DNA of 64,000 nucleotides from Burkholderia sp. WAC0059 (GCF_002870125.1 NZ_PNEO01000021.1:1-64000), one strand, 5' to 3'. Shown: positions 33,804 through 42,560, counted from the first letter of the stretch. The notes: generated by a model not told the origin, from the sequence alone. Made by a program: numbers and translations.

Positions 33804-35359
33804 GTCTTGCCTGCGTCGGCCACGAGGGCGTTGAGCGCGGCGAGGCTCGCGTCGTAGCCGGCGGTCTCGCGAAACCCTTGCTGCAGGAAGGCCTCGATGC
33901 GCGGGTAGAGCGCGATGGCGCGGTCGAGCAGCGCGTCGCGCCCGCTCACGTAGGCGCCCACGTTGATGAGGTCGCGGTTGCGCTGGTAGCGCGAGAGCAT
34001 CTGCTTGAGCACGCGCGCGCGTTCGAGGTGCGCGTTGTTGATCAGCGAGGTCATCGCGCGGCTGATCGACGCCTCGATGTCGATGGCCGGATAGTGGCCG
34101 CTTTCGGCGAGCGCGCGAGAGAGCACGATGTGGCCGTCGAGAATGGCGCGCGCGGCGTCGGCGATCGGGTCCTGCTGGTCGTCGCCCTCGGTGAGCACCG
34201 TGTAGAACGCCGTGATCGAGCCGCCGCCCGCCGGGCCGTTGCCGGTGCGCTCGACGAGCGCCGGCAGCCGCGCGAACACCGAGGGCGGATAGCCCTTGGT
34301 GGCCGGCGGCTCGCCGATCGCGAGCGCGATTTCGCGCTGCGCCATCGCGTAGCGCGTGAGCGAATCCATGAGCAGCAGCACGTGCTTGCCCTGGTCGCGG
34401 AAATGTTCGGCGAGCGTCGTCGCGTAGGCCGCGCCCTGCATGCGCAACAGCGGCGAGACGTCGGCCGGCGCGGCCACCACGACCGAGCGCGCGAGGCCGT
34501 CCTTGCCGAGAATCTGCTCGATGAATTCCTTCACTTCGCGGCCGCGCTCGCCGATCAGGCCGATCACGATCACCTCGGCGCTCGTCGCGCGCGCCATCGT
34601 GCCGAGCAGCACCGACTTGCCCACGCCCGAGCCGGCGAAGAGCCCCATGCGCTGGCCGCGCCCGACAGTGAGCAGCGCGTTGATCGCGCGCACGCCGACG
34701 TCGAGCACCTTGTGGATCGGCTCGCGGTTCAGCGGGTTGATCGAGGCGGCCGTGAGCGGCGCCTCGGGCGTTTCGCCGATCGGGCCGAGTCCGTCGAGCG
34801 GGCGGCCCGAGGCGTCGAGCACGCGCCCGAGCAGCGCCTCGCCGACGGGCAGGCGCTTCGCGCCCGAGAGCGGATCGGCGATCGGCACGGTTTCGAGCGG
34901 ATAGACGCGCGCGCCGGGCAGGAGCCCCGCGACTTCGGTGGTCGGCATCAGGAACAGCCGGTCGCCGCCGAAGCCCACCACCTCGGCCTCGGCCATCGAC
35001 AGCGTGCTGCCCGGCGGCAGTTCGATCATCACTTCGGCGCCGACCGAAAGGCGCAGGCCGACCGCCTCGAGCACGAGCCCGGCCGCGCGCGTCAGGCGCC
35101 CGCAGGCGCGCAGCGGCAGCGCGCGGGCGCTCAGCGCGCGCACTTCGCCGAGATAGGCGTTCCAGGCGCTCACGTGAGGATTCGGGGGCGCGGCCGCGTC
35201 CTCGCCGCCGGCCTCGGGCCGGGCGGCGCGCGGCGCGTTCTTGCCGTCCGGCTGCGCGTCCTGCGCCGCCGGGCCGAACGACACGCGCGCGATCTCCTGC
35301 TCGAGCGGCGTGAGGCCGTCGGTGTGGATCGTGCCGGCGCCGGATGCGGTGTTCACCAT
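33800..35359 (-). CDS. fliI: Flagellum-specific ATP synthase FliI
   Basis: Export ATPase related to F1-beta. 519 residues with an N-terminal extension of ~60 residues over E. coli FliI (457). Walker A AGSGVGKS is at 242-249, Walker B in HVLLLMDSLTRYAMAQREIALAIGEPPATKGYPPSVFARLPALVERTGN, and GERGREVKEF supplies the catalytic glutamate region. The C-terminal domain is YQRNRDLINVGAYVSGRDALLDRAIALYPRIEAFLQQG. Confidence 0.97.
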   Translation of the reverse strand: MVNTASGAGTIHTDGLTPLEQEIARVSFGPAAQDAQPDGKNAPRAARPEAGGEDAAAPPNPHVSAWNAYLGEVRALSARALPLRACGRLTRAAGLVLEAVGLRLSVGAEVMIELPPGSTLSMAEAEVVGFGGDRLFLMPTTEVAGLLPGARVYPLETVPIADPLSGAKRLPVGEALLGRVLDASGRPLDGLGPIGETPEAPLTAASINPLNREPIHKVLDVGVRAINALLTVGRGQRMGLFAGSGVGKSVLLGTMARATSAEVIVIGLIGERGREVKEFIEQILGKDGLARSVVVAAPADVSPLLRMQGAAYATTLAEHFRDQGKHVLLLMDSLTRYAMAQREIALAIGEPPATKGYPPSVFARLPALVERTGNGPAGGGSITAFYTVLTEGDDQQDPIADAARAILDGHIVLSRALAESGHYPAIDIEASISRAMTSLINNAHLERARVLKQMLSRYQRNRDLINVGAYVSGRDALLDRAIALYPRIEAFLQQGFRETAGYDASLAALNALVADAGKT

Positions 35360-36033
35360 GGGATCGTCCTGCCGAGCGCCGCGGCGACGCGCTCCCAGCG
35401 CGAGCCGATGGAGGCGTCCACTTCGCCGCTCGCGGCCTGCGCGCGGCAGCCGCCGCGCTCGAGCGACGGATCGGTGCGCACGTTCCAGCCGTGCGCCTGC
35501 AATTCTTCCTGCAGATAGGCGTCGACCACGGGCAGGTCGGCCGGGCTCACGACGAGTTGCGGCGAACCGGTCAGCGCCGGCTCCGTGGCCAGCACCTCGC
35601 GCGCGACGGCGACGAGCGCGGTCGGATCGTTCTGCACGTGCTGGCGCACGACCTGCTGCGCGATGTCGAGCGCGAGATCGACGAGCGCGTTCGCGACGCC
35701 CGCGCGCGCCTCTTCGAGCGCGGCGCCGAAGCTGGCGGTGAGCGCGGCGAGCTGCGCCGCCTGCGCGCGCGCCTCGGCCTGCCCCTGCTCGAAACCCTGG
35801 GCGCGGCCCTGGTCGTAGCCGGCCTGGTAGCCGAGCGCCTGTCCGGCGACGTGACCCGAGGCGATGCCCTGCGCATGCGCGGCCTCGCGCAGCCGCTGCA
35901 ACTCGGCCTCGAACGCGGCTTCCTCGTTCGGGTCGGGCGGAGGCGGCGGCGGCACCGGGTCGAACGAGGCCATCTCCCAGCGCTGGTACGCGGAGTGGGC
36001 GTCGCCGTGTCGGGGCGTGGCTTTTTCAGACAT
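35353..36033 (-). CDS. fliH: Flagellar assembly protein FliH
   Basis: FliH regulates FliI and links it to FliN. 226 residues. It has Pro-rich PVPPPPPPDPNEEAAFEAELQRLREAAHAQG, then GxxxG-like repeats (GIASGHVAGQALGYQAGYDQGRAQGFEQGQAEA, about 75-110), typical of FliH. The C-terminal domain is VDLALDIAQQVVRQHVQNDPTALVAVAREVL. It overlaps fliG by 8 and fliI by 7 bases. Confidence 0.94.
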   Translation of the reverse strand: MSEKATPRHGDAHSAYQRWEMASFDPVPPPPPPDPNEEAAFEAELQRLREAAHAQGIASGHVAGQALGYQAGYDQGRAQGFEQGQAEARAQAAQLAALTASFGAALEEARAGVANALVDLALDIAQQVVRQHVQNDPTALVAVAREVLATEPALTGSPQLVVSPADLPVVDAYLQEELQAHGWNVRTDPSLERGGCRAQAASGEVDASIGSRWERVAAALGRTIPW

Positions 36034-37021
36034 AAGCGTCTTCCGCCTTGCCGCCGATCACGATCTGGCCGCTCTCGGCGAGCGTGCGCACCACCTGCAG
36101 GATGCGGCGCTGCTCCGTCTCGACTTCCGAGACCCGCACCGGGCCGCGCGCGTCGAGGTCTTCGGCGAGCAGTTCGGCGGCGCGCTGCGACATGTTCGAG
36201 AGGAACTTCTGGCGCAGCGCGGGCTGCGCGCCCTTGAGCGAGATGATGAGCGACTCGGACTCGATCTCGCGCAGCAGCAACTGGATCGAGCGGTCCTCGA
36301 GGTCGAGCAGGTTCTCGAACACGAACATCTGGTCGATGATCTTCTGCGCGAGTTCGGCGTCGTACTGGCGGACGTTCTCGAGCACCGCCTCCTCGTGCTG
36401 GCTCGACATGAAGTTGAGGATTTCGGCCGCCGTGCGCACGCCGCCCATCGGGCTGCGCTTGAGGTTGTCGCTGCCCGAGAGCAGCGCGGTCAGCACGTCG
36501 TCGAGCTCGCGCAGCGCGGCCGGCTGGATGCCGTCGAGCGTCGCGATGCGCAGCAGCACGTCGTTGCGCAGCCGCTCGGTGAAGAACGAGACGATTTCCG
36601 AGGCCTGGTCGCGGTCGAGGTGAACGAGGATCGTCGCGATGATCTGCGGGTGCTCGTTCTTGATGAGCTCGGCCACGGAGCCCGAGTCCATCCACTTGAG
36701 CCCTTCGATGCCGCTCGTGTCGCTGCCCTGCAGGATGCGGTCGATCAGCACGCCGGCCTTGTCCTCGCCGAGCGCGCGCGTGAGCACGTTGCGCACGTAG
36801 TCGTCCGAGTCGAGCGAGAGCGCCGTGTGCTGCTCCGCCTCGCGCACGAAATCCTGCAGCACGCCCTGGATCTGTTCGCGCGTGACGTTGCGCAGCCCCG
36901 CCATGACGGTGCCGATCTTCTGCACCTCGCGCGGGCCGAGGAAGCGGAAGACCTGCGCCGCCTCCTCCTCGCCGAGCGACATGAGCAGCAGCGCGCTCTT
37001 CGTGAGGCCTTCAGTGTTCAT
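36026..37021 (-). CDS. fliG: Flagellar motor switch protein FliG
   Basis: Torque-generating rotor protein. 331 residues, exact family size. Hallmarks: LTKSALLLMSLGEEEAAQVFRFLGPREVQKIG, middle-domain EHPQIIATILVHLDRDQASEIVSFF, and C-terminal VFENLLDLEDRSIQLLLREIESESLIISLKGAQPALRQKFLSNMSQRAAELLAEDLDARGPVRVSEVE, with the charged torque helix. It overlaps fliF by 11 bases. Confidence 0.97.
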   Translation of the reverse strand: MNTEGLTKSALLLMSLGEEEAAQVFRFLGPREVQKIGTVMAGLRNVTREQIQGVLQDFVREAEQHTALSLDSDDYVRNVLTRALGEDKAGVLIDRILQGSDTSGIEGLKWMDSGSVAELIKNEHPQIIATILVHLDRDQASEIVSFFTERLRNDVLLRIATLDGIQPAALRELDDVLTALLSGSDNLKRSPMGGVRTAAEILNFMSSQHEEAVLENVRQYDAELAQKIIDQMFVFENLLDLEDRSIQLLLREIESESLIISLKGAQPALRQKFLSNMSQRAAELLAEDLDARGPVRVSEVETEQRRILQVVRTLAESGQIVIGGKAEDAYV

Positions 37022-38792
37022 CGTTCACCCAGCTTCTGACGACCGTTGCGACGAGCTTCGGATCCTGGCGGGCGATGTTGCGCGCGAATTCCAGATTCCG
37101 CTCGAATTTCTGCCGCTCGTTCTCGAAGGCGAGGCGCGCCTTTTCGTCGGCGTTTTCCTCGAGCGCCCCGCCGCCGGGCGGCAGGCCGTCGAGCAGCAGC
37201 GGCTCGCTCGGCCCGGCGAGCGCCGTCGCGGCCGGCGGCTCGGGCGGCGGGAACGCGCGGCGCATCGCCGGCTTCACCATGGCGAAGTAGAGGAAGAGGG
37301 CCACCGCGCCGATGCCGACCCACGTCGCGACCTGCTTGGCGAGCGCGATGATGTCGGGCTGGCGCCACCACGGCAGGTTCGCCGAGTCGTCCGTGCTGGT
37401 CATGAAGGCGCTGTTGACGACGTTTACCGTGTCGCCGCGCTTCGCGTCGTAGCCCATCGCGTCCTTCACGAGCTGCTCGACCTGGGCGAGCTGCTGGGCC
37501 GTGAGCGGCTTGTCCGTCACGTGGCCGTGCGCGTCCACGAGATGCTCGTCGTTGACGACCACCGCCACCGAGAGCCGCTTGATGCTGCCGGGCACCTGCA
37601 GGTAGTGCCGCACGGTGTGGTTCAGCTCGTAGTTCGTGGTCTGGTCGCGGTGGTCGGACACCGGCACCGGCGGCGCCGAGGCCGGCTGGCCGTTGGGCGC
37701 GTTCACGGGCGCGGCCGTCGGCTGCGGCGGCTGGTTCGATAGCGCGCCCGGCACGCCCGAGGCGCCGCCCTGCTGCATGTCCGTCGCGCTGCTGGTCTGC
37801 TGGCTGCGGATCGCCTGCTGCTGCTGGTTGCTGTTCGGGTCGTAGGTTTCGGCCGTCTGCTCGAGCTTGGAGAAGTCGAGGTCGGCGCTCACCTGGGCGC
37901 GCGCGTTGCCGGCGCCGAACAGCGGCGCGAGGATGTCGTCGATGTGCTGCTGGGTGTCGAGCTCGACCTGGCGCTCGTAGCGCAGTTGCGAGGCGTCGAG
38001 GCCGGCGGCGGAGCTGGACTGGGTGAGCAGGTTGCCGTCCTGGTCGACCACCGTCACGTTGGAGACGGGCAGGTCGGGCACGGCCGAGGCGATCAGGTGG
38101 GCGATCGCGCTCACCTGGCCTTCGTCGAGCATGCGGCCCGGATACAGGTCGACGAGCACCGACGCCGTCGGCGCCTCCTGGTCGCGCACGAAGACCGAGG
38201 GCTTCGGAATGGCGAGATGCACGCGCGCGGACTTGACGGTGTCGATCGACTCGATGGTCTGCTCCAGCTCGCCTTCGAGCGCGCGCTGGTAATTGACCTG
38301 CTCGGCGAACTGGCTGATGCCGAACTTCTCGTTGTCCATCAGCTCGAAGCCGACCGAGCCGCTTTTGGGCAGCCCCTGCGAAGCGAGCCGCAGGCGCGTT
38401 TCGTTCACCACGTCGGAGGGCACGAGAATGGCGCTGCCGCCTTCGGCGAGACGGTACGGCACGTTGGCCGTCTGCAGCGCGGCGATGATCGCGCCGCCGT
38501 CCTGGTCGGCGAGGCCGCTGTAGAGAATCCGGTAGTCGGGCGCGCGCGACCACAGCACGAGGCCGGCCACGACGGCGATGAGCACCGCCACGGCCACGAG
38601 GAACGGCAGGCGCGGGTTGCCGCGGATCTGCCGCAGGGACTGCAGGGAGCCGAGCCGCTGGGCGAAGCCGCCCGCGCCCGTGCTGCCGAAATCGTCCGCG
38701 GCGCCCTGGCCCGCGCCGGCCGGGGTCGCGCCGGGGGCGGCGAGGCCCATGCGGGCGTCGGGGTTGACCAATGAGTTGGCAGGCGAATCCAT
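37011..38792 (-). CDS. fliF: Flagellar MS-ring protein FliF
   Basis: FliF forms the inner-membrane MS-ring that nucleates the basal body. 593 residues. Two membrane segments are visible, PFLVAVAVLIAVVAGLVLWS (about 64-83) and WVGIGAVALFLYFAMVK (about 490-507). The periplasmic region has DYRILYSGLADQDGGAIIAALQTANVPYRL and VKSARVHLAIPKPSVFVRDQEAPTASVLVDLYPGR. The C-terminal FliG-binding tail is FARNIARQDPKLVATVVRSWVNDE. It is first in the fliFGHIJK operon. Confidence 0.97.
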   Translation of the reverse strand: MDSPANSLVNPDARMGLAAPGATPAGAGQGAADDFGSTGAGGFAQRLGSLQSLRQIRGNPRLPFLVAVAVLIAVVAGLVLWSRAPDYRILYSGLADQDGGAIIAALQTANVPYRLAEGGSAILVPSDVVNETRLRLASQGLPKSGSVGFELMDNEKFGISQFAEQVNYQRALEGELEQTIESIDTVKSARVHLAIPKPSVFVRDQEAPTASVLVDLYPGRMLDEGQVSAIAHLIASAVPDLPVSNVTVVDQDGNLLTQSSSAAGLDASQLRYERQVELDTQQHIDDILAPLFGAGNARAQVSADLDFSKLEQTAETYDPNSNQQQQAIRSQQTSSATDMQQGGASGVPGALSNQPPQPTAAPVNAPNGQPASAPPVPVSDHRDQTTNYELNHTVRHYLQVPGSIKRLSVAVVVNDEHLVDAHGHVTDKPLTAQQLAQVEQLVKDAMGYDAKRGDTVNVVNSAFMTSTDDSANLPWWRQPDIIALAKQVATWVGIGAVALFLYFAMVKPAMRRAFPPPEPPAATALAGPSEPLLLDGLPPGGGALEENADEKARLAFENERQKFERNLEFARNIARQDPKLVATVVRSWVNDEH

Positions 38793-38872
38793 GCGTCGGG
38801 TTTCTCCGGAATACCTTCTGCGTCCTGTCCTTCCGGCCGTGCGGCCGGGAAACGGGGACTTTCACACGAGCG

Positions 38873-38964
38873 ATTATCCGCAGCGCAACGCAAGCCGATT
38901 GCGCGAATAGAACCGGGTTTTCCCCCTAGTTTCGGCGCTGCGGGAAGGGGGGCGCTGCTATGCT
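38873..38964. promoter_or_regulatory. Divergent class II promoters of fliF and fliE (shared FlhDC-like element)
   Basis: The element at 38904-38934 begins CGAATAGAA and ends CTAGTTTCG, closely like the flgA/flgB operator. Toward fliF, GATAAT lies at 38878-38873 on the minus strand, 25 bp away (5/6 of TATAAT). Toward fliE, TATGCT with an extended TG lies at 38959-38964, 24 bp away. One activator site appears to serve both operons. Confidence 0.65.
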
Positions 38965-39066
38965 CGTTTCCGGTGCCGGTGCGTCCGCGCTCGCCCTTCG
39001 TACCCCGTTCTCGGGCGTTGTCCGAAGCCCCGGGCGTTGGCCTGTGTGTCTTTCCGTGGAGCAATC

Positions 39067-39402
39067 ATGACTTTGCCAGTGAACCCGCTTGCCTCGGCAC
39101 TTTCGCAGATCCAGTCCATGACGGCCGAGGCGGCCGATTCCACCCCGTCGGTTGCCGGCGGCAACGGCGCCGCGACCGCGGGCTCGTTCGCCTCGGCGCT
39201 CAAGGCCTCGCTCGACAAGATCAGCGACGACCAGAAGTCGGCGACCAGCGAGGCGCAGGCTTTCGAGCTGGGCTCGCCGAACGTGTCGCTCAACGACGTG
39301 ATGGTCGACTCGCAGAAGGCCAATCTCGGCTTCGAATTCGGTCTGCAGGTGCGTAACCGGCTCGTGTCGGCCTACACGGACCTCATGCAGATTTCGGTGT
39401 GA
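39067..39402 (+). CDS. fliE: Flagellar hook-basal body protein FliE
   Basis: FliE links the MS-ring to the rod. 111 residues. The C-terminal half shows the family core FASALKASLDKISDDQKSATSEAQAFELGSPNVSLNDVMVDSQKANLGFEFGLQVRNRLVSAYTDLMQISV. ATG 39067 follows GTGGAGCAATC; ten upstream in-frame codons are rejected. It is divergent from fliF and followed by a separate fliS promoter. Confidence 0.96.
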   Translation: MTLPVNPLASALSQIQSMTAEAADSTPSVAGGNGAATAGSFASALKASLDKISDDQKSATSEAQAFELGSPNVSLNDVMVDSQKANLGFEFGLQVRNRLVSAYTDLMQISV

Positions 39403-39419
39403 CGACCGGACGGGCCGGC

Positions 39420-39446
39420 TAAAGCTTCCGGCCCGCTATCCGATAA
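39420..39446 (+). promoter_or_regulatory. Sigma-28 (FliA) promoter of the fliS-fliT operon
   Basis: TAAAGCTT (39420-39427), an 11-bp spacer and TCCGATAA (39439-39446) match 7/8 and 7/8 of the FliA consensus. It is the best sigma-28 promoter in the window, 88 bp before the fliS ATG. Confidence 0.85.
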
Positions 39447-39533
39447 CAAGGTAACAGCCAGGCCCCCGGCGAACCCGTCCGGGGGCAGCGGCGAGCCTAT
39501 GCCTGTCGACACCCGAACCGAGGAGAACGAGCG

Positions 39534-39971
39534 ATGTATTCCCCTGCACAAGCTGGAGCCAGCGCTTACGCGCGTGTGGGTGTCGAGACGGGGGTCATGG
39601 GGGCGAGTCCGTATCAGTTGATCGCGATGCTCTACCAGGGCGCGCGCAAGGCCATCGCGCAGGCGCGCATGCACCTGCAGCAGGGCAACGTCGGGCCGCG
39701 CGGCGAAGCGGTGAGCCGCGCGATCCGGATCATCGAAAGCGGGCTGAAAGCCTCGTTGAACATGGAAGTGGGCGGCGAGATCGCCCAGCGGCTCAACGCG
39801 CTGTATATCTACATGGCGCGGCGGCTGCTCGAAGCGAACATGAAGCGCGACGAATCCATGCTGATCGAGGTAGACCGGCTGCTTGCGACGCTCGAAGAAG
39901 CCTGGCTGGGGATTGGACCCGAAATTGCGCGGGCGGCCGGACAGACGCCTCCCCCTCCTATAACGAGATGA
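39534..39971 (+). CDS. fliS: Flagellin export chaperone FliS
   Basis: FliS binds flagellin and prevents premature polymerisation. 145 residues. Core: YARVGVETGVMGASPYQLIAMLYQGARKAIAQARMHLQQGNVGPRGEAVSRAIRIIESGLKASLNMEVGGEIAQRLNALYIYMARRLLEANMKRDESMLIEVDRLLATLEEAW. ATG follows GAGGAGAACGAGCG. The stop overlaps the fliT start (ATGA). Confidence 0.96.
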   Translation: MYSPAQAGASAYARVGVETGVMGASPYQLIAMLYQGARKAIAQARMHLQQGNVGPRGEAVSRAIRIIESGLKASLNMEVGGEIAQRLNALYIYMARRLLEANMKRDESMLIEVDRLLATLEEAWLGIGPEIARAAGQTPPPPITR

Positions 39972-40297
39972 ATGCGAAAGCAGACTACTTCGCTCGCTAC
40001 GAAGCGATTGCTGCAATTTCGGGACAGATGCTACTGGCGGCGCGCGGCGCGCTCTGGTCCGATCTTGCCGGATTGCAGCGAGAGTACCGTCAGCTAGTCG
40101 ACGCGCTCAGGGAATCCGAGGGCGAAATCCGGCTGAACGAGGAAGAGCGGGCGCGCAAGTACGAGCTGATTCGCCGTATACTGGCCGACGACGCGGCGAT
40201 CCGCGATCTGGCCAACCCGCGCATGTCGCGACTGTCCGCGCTGTTCGCGGGCCCGATGCCGGTGCGCGTGATGCGGGACCGGTATGGCGCGCGCTGA
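39968..40297 (+). CDS. fliT: FliT-like flagellar chaperone
   Basis: FliT is the export chaperone for the filament cap FliD and in enterics also inhibits FlhDC. 109 helical residues (YEAIAAISGQMLLAARGALWSDLAGLQREYRQLVDALRESEG, NEEERARKYELIRRILADDAAIRDLANPRMSRLSALFAG). The sequence and its place right after fliS fit FliT. Identity rests partly on context. Confidence 0.88.
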   Translation: MNAKADYFARYEAIAAISGQMLLAARGALWSDLAGLQREYRQLVDALRESEGEIRLNEEERARKYELIRRILADDAAIRDLANPRMSRLSALFAGPMPVRVMRDRYGAR

Positions 40298-40367
40298 AGC
40301 GGGCGCGCGGCTTCATCTATGACGGCGGGCGCGTAGGCGGTAGCGGCGCGCCGGCCCGGGAGAGCGC

Positions 40368-41936
40368 ATGAGCGGAATCGATTCGGCCTCGGCCATGCTC
40401 GTCACGAGCCTCGCCGACAGCCCGATGCCCGTCGGCGCCCAGGGCGGCGCCGGTACGGTGCAGACGGGCGCCTCCGCGCTCGCCACCGGCGCGGCCGACC
40501 CGCCGGCCCAGACCGCCTCTCTGCCCCAGGCTTCCACCCAGACCATTCTTTCCGCCGTGGCGCTCGAGCTCGACGCGATCTTGCGCTCGGGCGGCGAGGC
40601 GACGCCCGCCGTGGTCGGCACGGTGCCGCTCGTCGCGAATCCCGCCGCATTGGCGGCCGCCGCGCAGGAAGAGGCGGGGCAAGCGGAACAAGCGGGACAG
40701 ACCGGGCAAGGACAGCAGGCGGCGGGGGCGGCAGATACGGCGAGCGAGCTGGAGAACGCCGCCGTGACGGCGCTGCTCGACGATCTGCTCGCAGCCGACG
40801 GCGGCGCGGCCGCCGCGCTCGATGCCGACGTCGCCGCGCTCGTCCCGGACGGTACGGCCGAAGCGTCCGGCTTCGCCGACCTGTCCGGCGCGTCCTCCCA
40901 GGCGGCGCAAGCCGCGCAGTCGGCGTCGGCCGCTTCGGGCGGCGCGGTCGCGGCGCTTGCCGCCGCGCTGCAGCAGACCGTGGCCGACAGCGGTCTTTTC
41001 TACGAATCCCATCTCGCGCAATGGCTGGCCGGGCAGCTTTCGCTCGCCGACGTGGCCGGCGAGCCGCAGAACCAGCTCGTCGCCGAGGCCGGTCAGTTGC
41101 CGTTGCCGCTCGAACTGCTGCTCGAAGAGCAGCCGGCCGTGGACGAGTTGCTCTGGCTCGAGGATTCGTCGTCCGGTTACGGCAGCGGGCAGGCGGCGCA
41201 GGGCTCGCAGGCCGCGGGGTCTCCTTCGGCCCAGGCCGCGGCGGCGCGCACGGTGGCGGCCGACATGGAGACCGCGTTCGAGGCGAACGAGATGCTCGAC
41301 GCGTTCGGCGCGCCCGCCACCTCGGCCCTTCACCTGCTCGACGACGCGTCGGGCGGCGGCGCGGCCGACAGCCAGTCGGCCGCCCAGGCGCAGACGCAGA
41401 GCGCCGCGACGATGGCCGGCGCGATGAGCGTGCACGCCGCCGTGATCCCGCTCGTGCGTCAGCAGCTCGATCTGCTCGCGACGGGCGAATTCCGCTGGAC
41501 CGGCGAGGCCTGGCCCGGCGCGCGGCTCGACTGGACGGTCCAGCAGCCCGACGAGGACGGACGCGGTGGCCATCGCGGCAGCTCGCGCGACGCCCTGCCG
41601 TGGCGCACGCGGGTGACGCTGGCGCTGCCCGCGCTCGGCACGGTCGACGCGGAACTGACGCTGACGGGCGCGACGCTCTCGGTGCGCGTCCAGGCGAGCC
41701 CCGGCGGCGCGCAGCGCCTCGCCGCGAACAGCGAATCGCTGCGTCATGGGCTCCAGGCCGCGGGCCTGCAATTGACCGGCCTGTCGATTCGCGAGATCGG
41801 CGGCGGCGCGCCGGCTCCGGCGGGCGCGAACGCCGAGGCGGCGAAGGCCGTCAGCGCCTACGCGCGTGCGGCGGCCGAACCGGCCGCCGGTAGCCCGCCG
41901 GCTTCCTCCGGCGACGATTTCGGAGTGGACATCTGA
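40368..41936 (+). CDS. Second FliK-type flagellar hook-length control domain protein
   Basis: 522 residues. About 350 are Ala/Gly/Gln-rich low complexity. The C-terminal Flg_hook domain (about 395-480) has LPWRTRVTLALPALGTVDAELTLTGATLSVRVQASPGGAQRLAANSESLRHGLQAAGLQLTGLSIREI. This is the domain that, in FliK, triggers the FlhB switch. It is distinct from the canonical fliK at 31775. It is co-transcribed with fliS-fliT from a sigma-28 promoter and overlaps a truncated FlhB-like gene (TGATG). Its role, perhaps in late substrate control, is inference. Confidence 0.85.
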   Translation: MSGIDSASAMLVTSLADSPMPVGAQGGAGTVQTGASALATGAADPPAQTASLPQASTQTILSAVALELDAILRSGGEATPAVVGTVPLVANPAALAAAAQEEAGQAEQAGQTGQGQQAAGAADTASELENAAVTALLDDLLAADGGAAAALDADVAALVPDGTAEASGFADLSGASSQAAQAAQSASAASGGAVAALAAALQQTVADSGLFYESHLAQWLAGQLSLADVAGEPQNQLVAEAGQLPLPLELLLEEQPAVDELLWLEDSSSGYGSGQAAQGSQAAGSPSAQAAAARTVAADMETAFEANEMLDAFGAPATSALHLLDDASGGGAADSQSAAQAQTQSAATMAGAMSVHAAVIPLVRQQLDLLATGEFRWTGEAWPGARLDWTVQQPDEDGRGGHRGSSRDALPWRTRVTLALPALGTVDAELTLTGATLSVRVQASPGGAQRLAANSESLRHGLQAAGLQLTGLSIREIGGGAPAPAGANAEAAKAVSAYARAAAEPAAGSPPASSGDDFGVDI

Positions 41937-42448
41937 TGAGCCTGACCCATCGCAGGACCGCCGCGGCCCTGTCCTACGACGCGTCGGGCAAGGACTCGGC
42001 TCCGCGCGTCGTGGCGAAGGGCTATGGGCTCGTCGCCGAGATGATCGTGCAGCGCGCGAAGGAAGCGGGCCTTTACGTGCACGAGGCGCCCGAGATGGTC
42101 TCGCTGCTCATGCAGGTGGACCTCGACTCGCAGATTCCGCCGCTGCTTTATCAGGCCGTGGCGGAGTTGCTCGCATGGCTGCATCGGCTCGAGTCCGGCG
42201 CCGCGCAGCCGCGGGGCGGCGCGGGGGCGCACCCCGGCGCGTCCGGCGCTCACAGCCCGCTGCGCAACGGTTTGCCGGGGCCCGGCGGTTTGAGGGCGCA
42301 GGGCGCTGCGGTGCCGCCCGCCGCGCCATCCGGGACGCCGCCGGCCGGCCTTGCGTTGCCCGGCTCCCGGGGCACGGCCATTCCCGCTTCCGGAACCGCG
42401 CCGGTGGGCCCGGAAGCAGCGGGGCCGGGGCACACGCCGTCGTCCTGA
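41936..42448 (+). CDS. FlhB C-terminal domain-like export switch protein (FlhX type)
   Basis: 170 residues. Residues ~5-90 align with the cytoplasmic domain of FlhB: APRVVAKGYGLVAEMIVQRAKEAGLYVHEAPEMVSLLMQVDLDSQIPPLLYQAVAELLAWLHRL matches the FlhB stretch starting APKVVAKGVNLVAARI. It has no membrane segments and lacks the NPTH cleavage motif; the equivalent N-terminus reads RTAAALSYD. The Pro/Gly/Ala-rich tail has no known function. Such free FlhB C-domains partly substitute for cleaved FlhB-C in other bacteria. Here it pairs with a second FliK. Confidence 0.85.
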   Translation: MSLTHRRTAAALSYDASGKDSAPRVVAKGYGLVAEMIVQRAKEAGLYVHEAPEMVSLLMQVDLDSQIPPLLYQAVAELLAWLHRLESGAAQPRGGAGAHPGASGAHSPLRNGLPGPGGLRAQGAAVPPAAPSGTPPAGLALPGSRGTAIPASGTAPVGPEAAGPGHTPSS

Positions 42449-42560
42449 CGGTCAAGCCCCGGAGGGGCGCCCAATAAGAAACCGGATCGCGGCAGTCTTG
42501 TGCCGGATGCCTGGGCAGGAAGTCCGGGCGGACAGAAGGTTCTCCCGCCGCCTGCCGTTC

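Noticed and set aside
42456..42468. GCCCC-GGA-GGGGC hairpin after the FlhB-like gene as a terminator
   Set aside because: A 5-bp stem with no T-run is too weak to support in this GC context.
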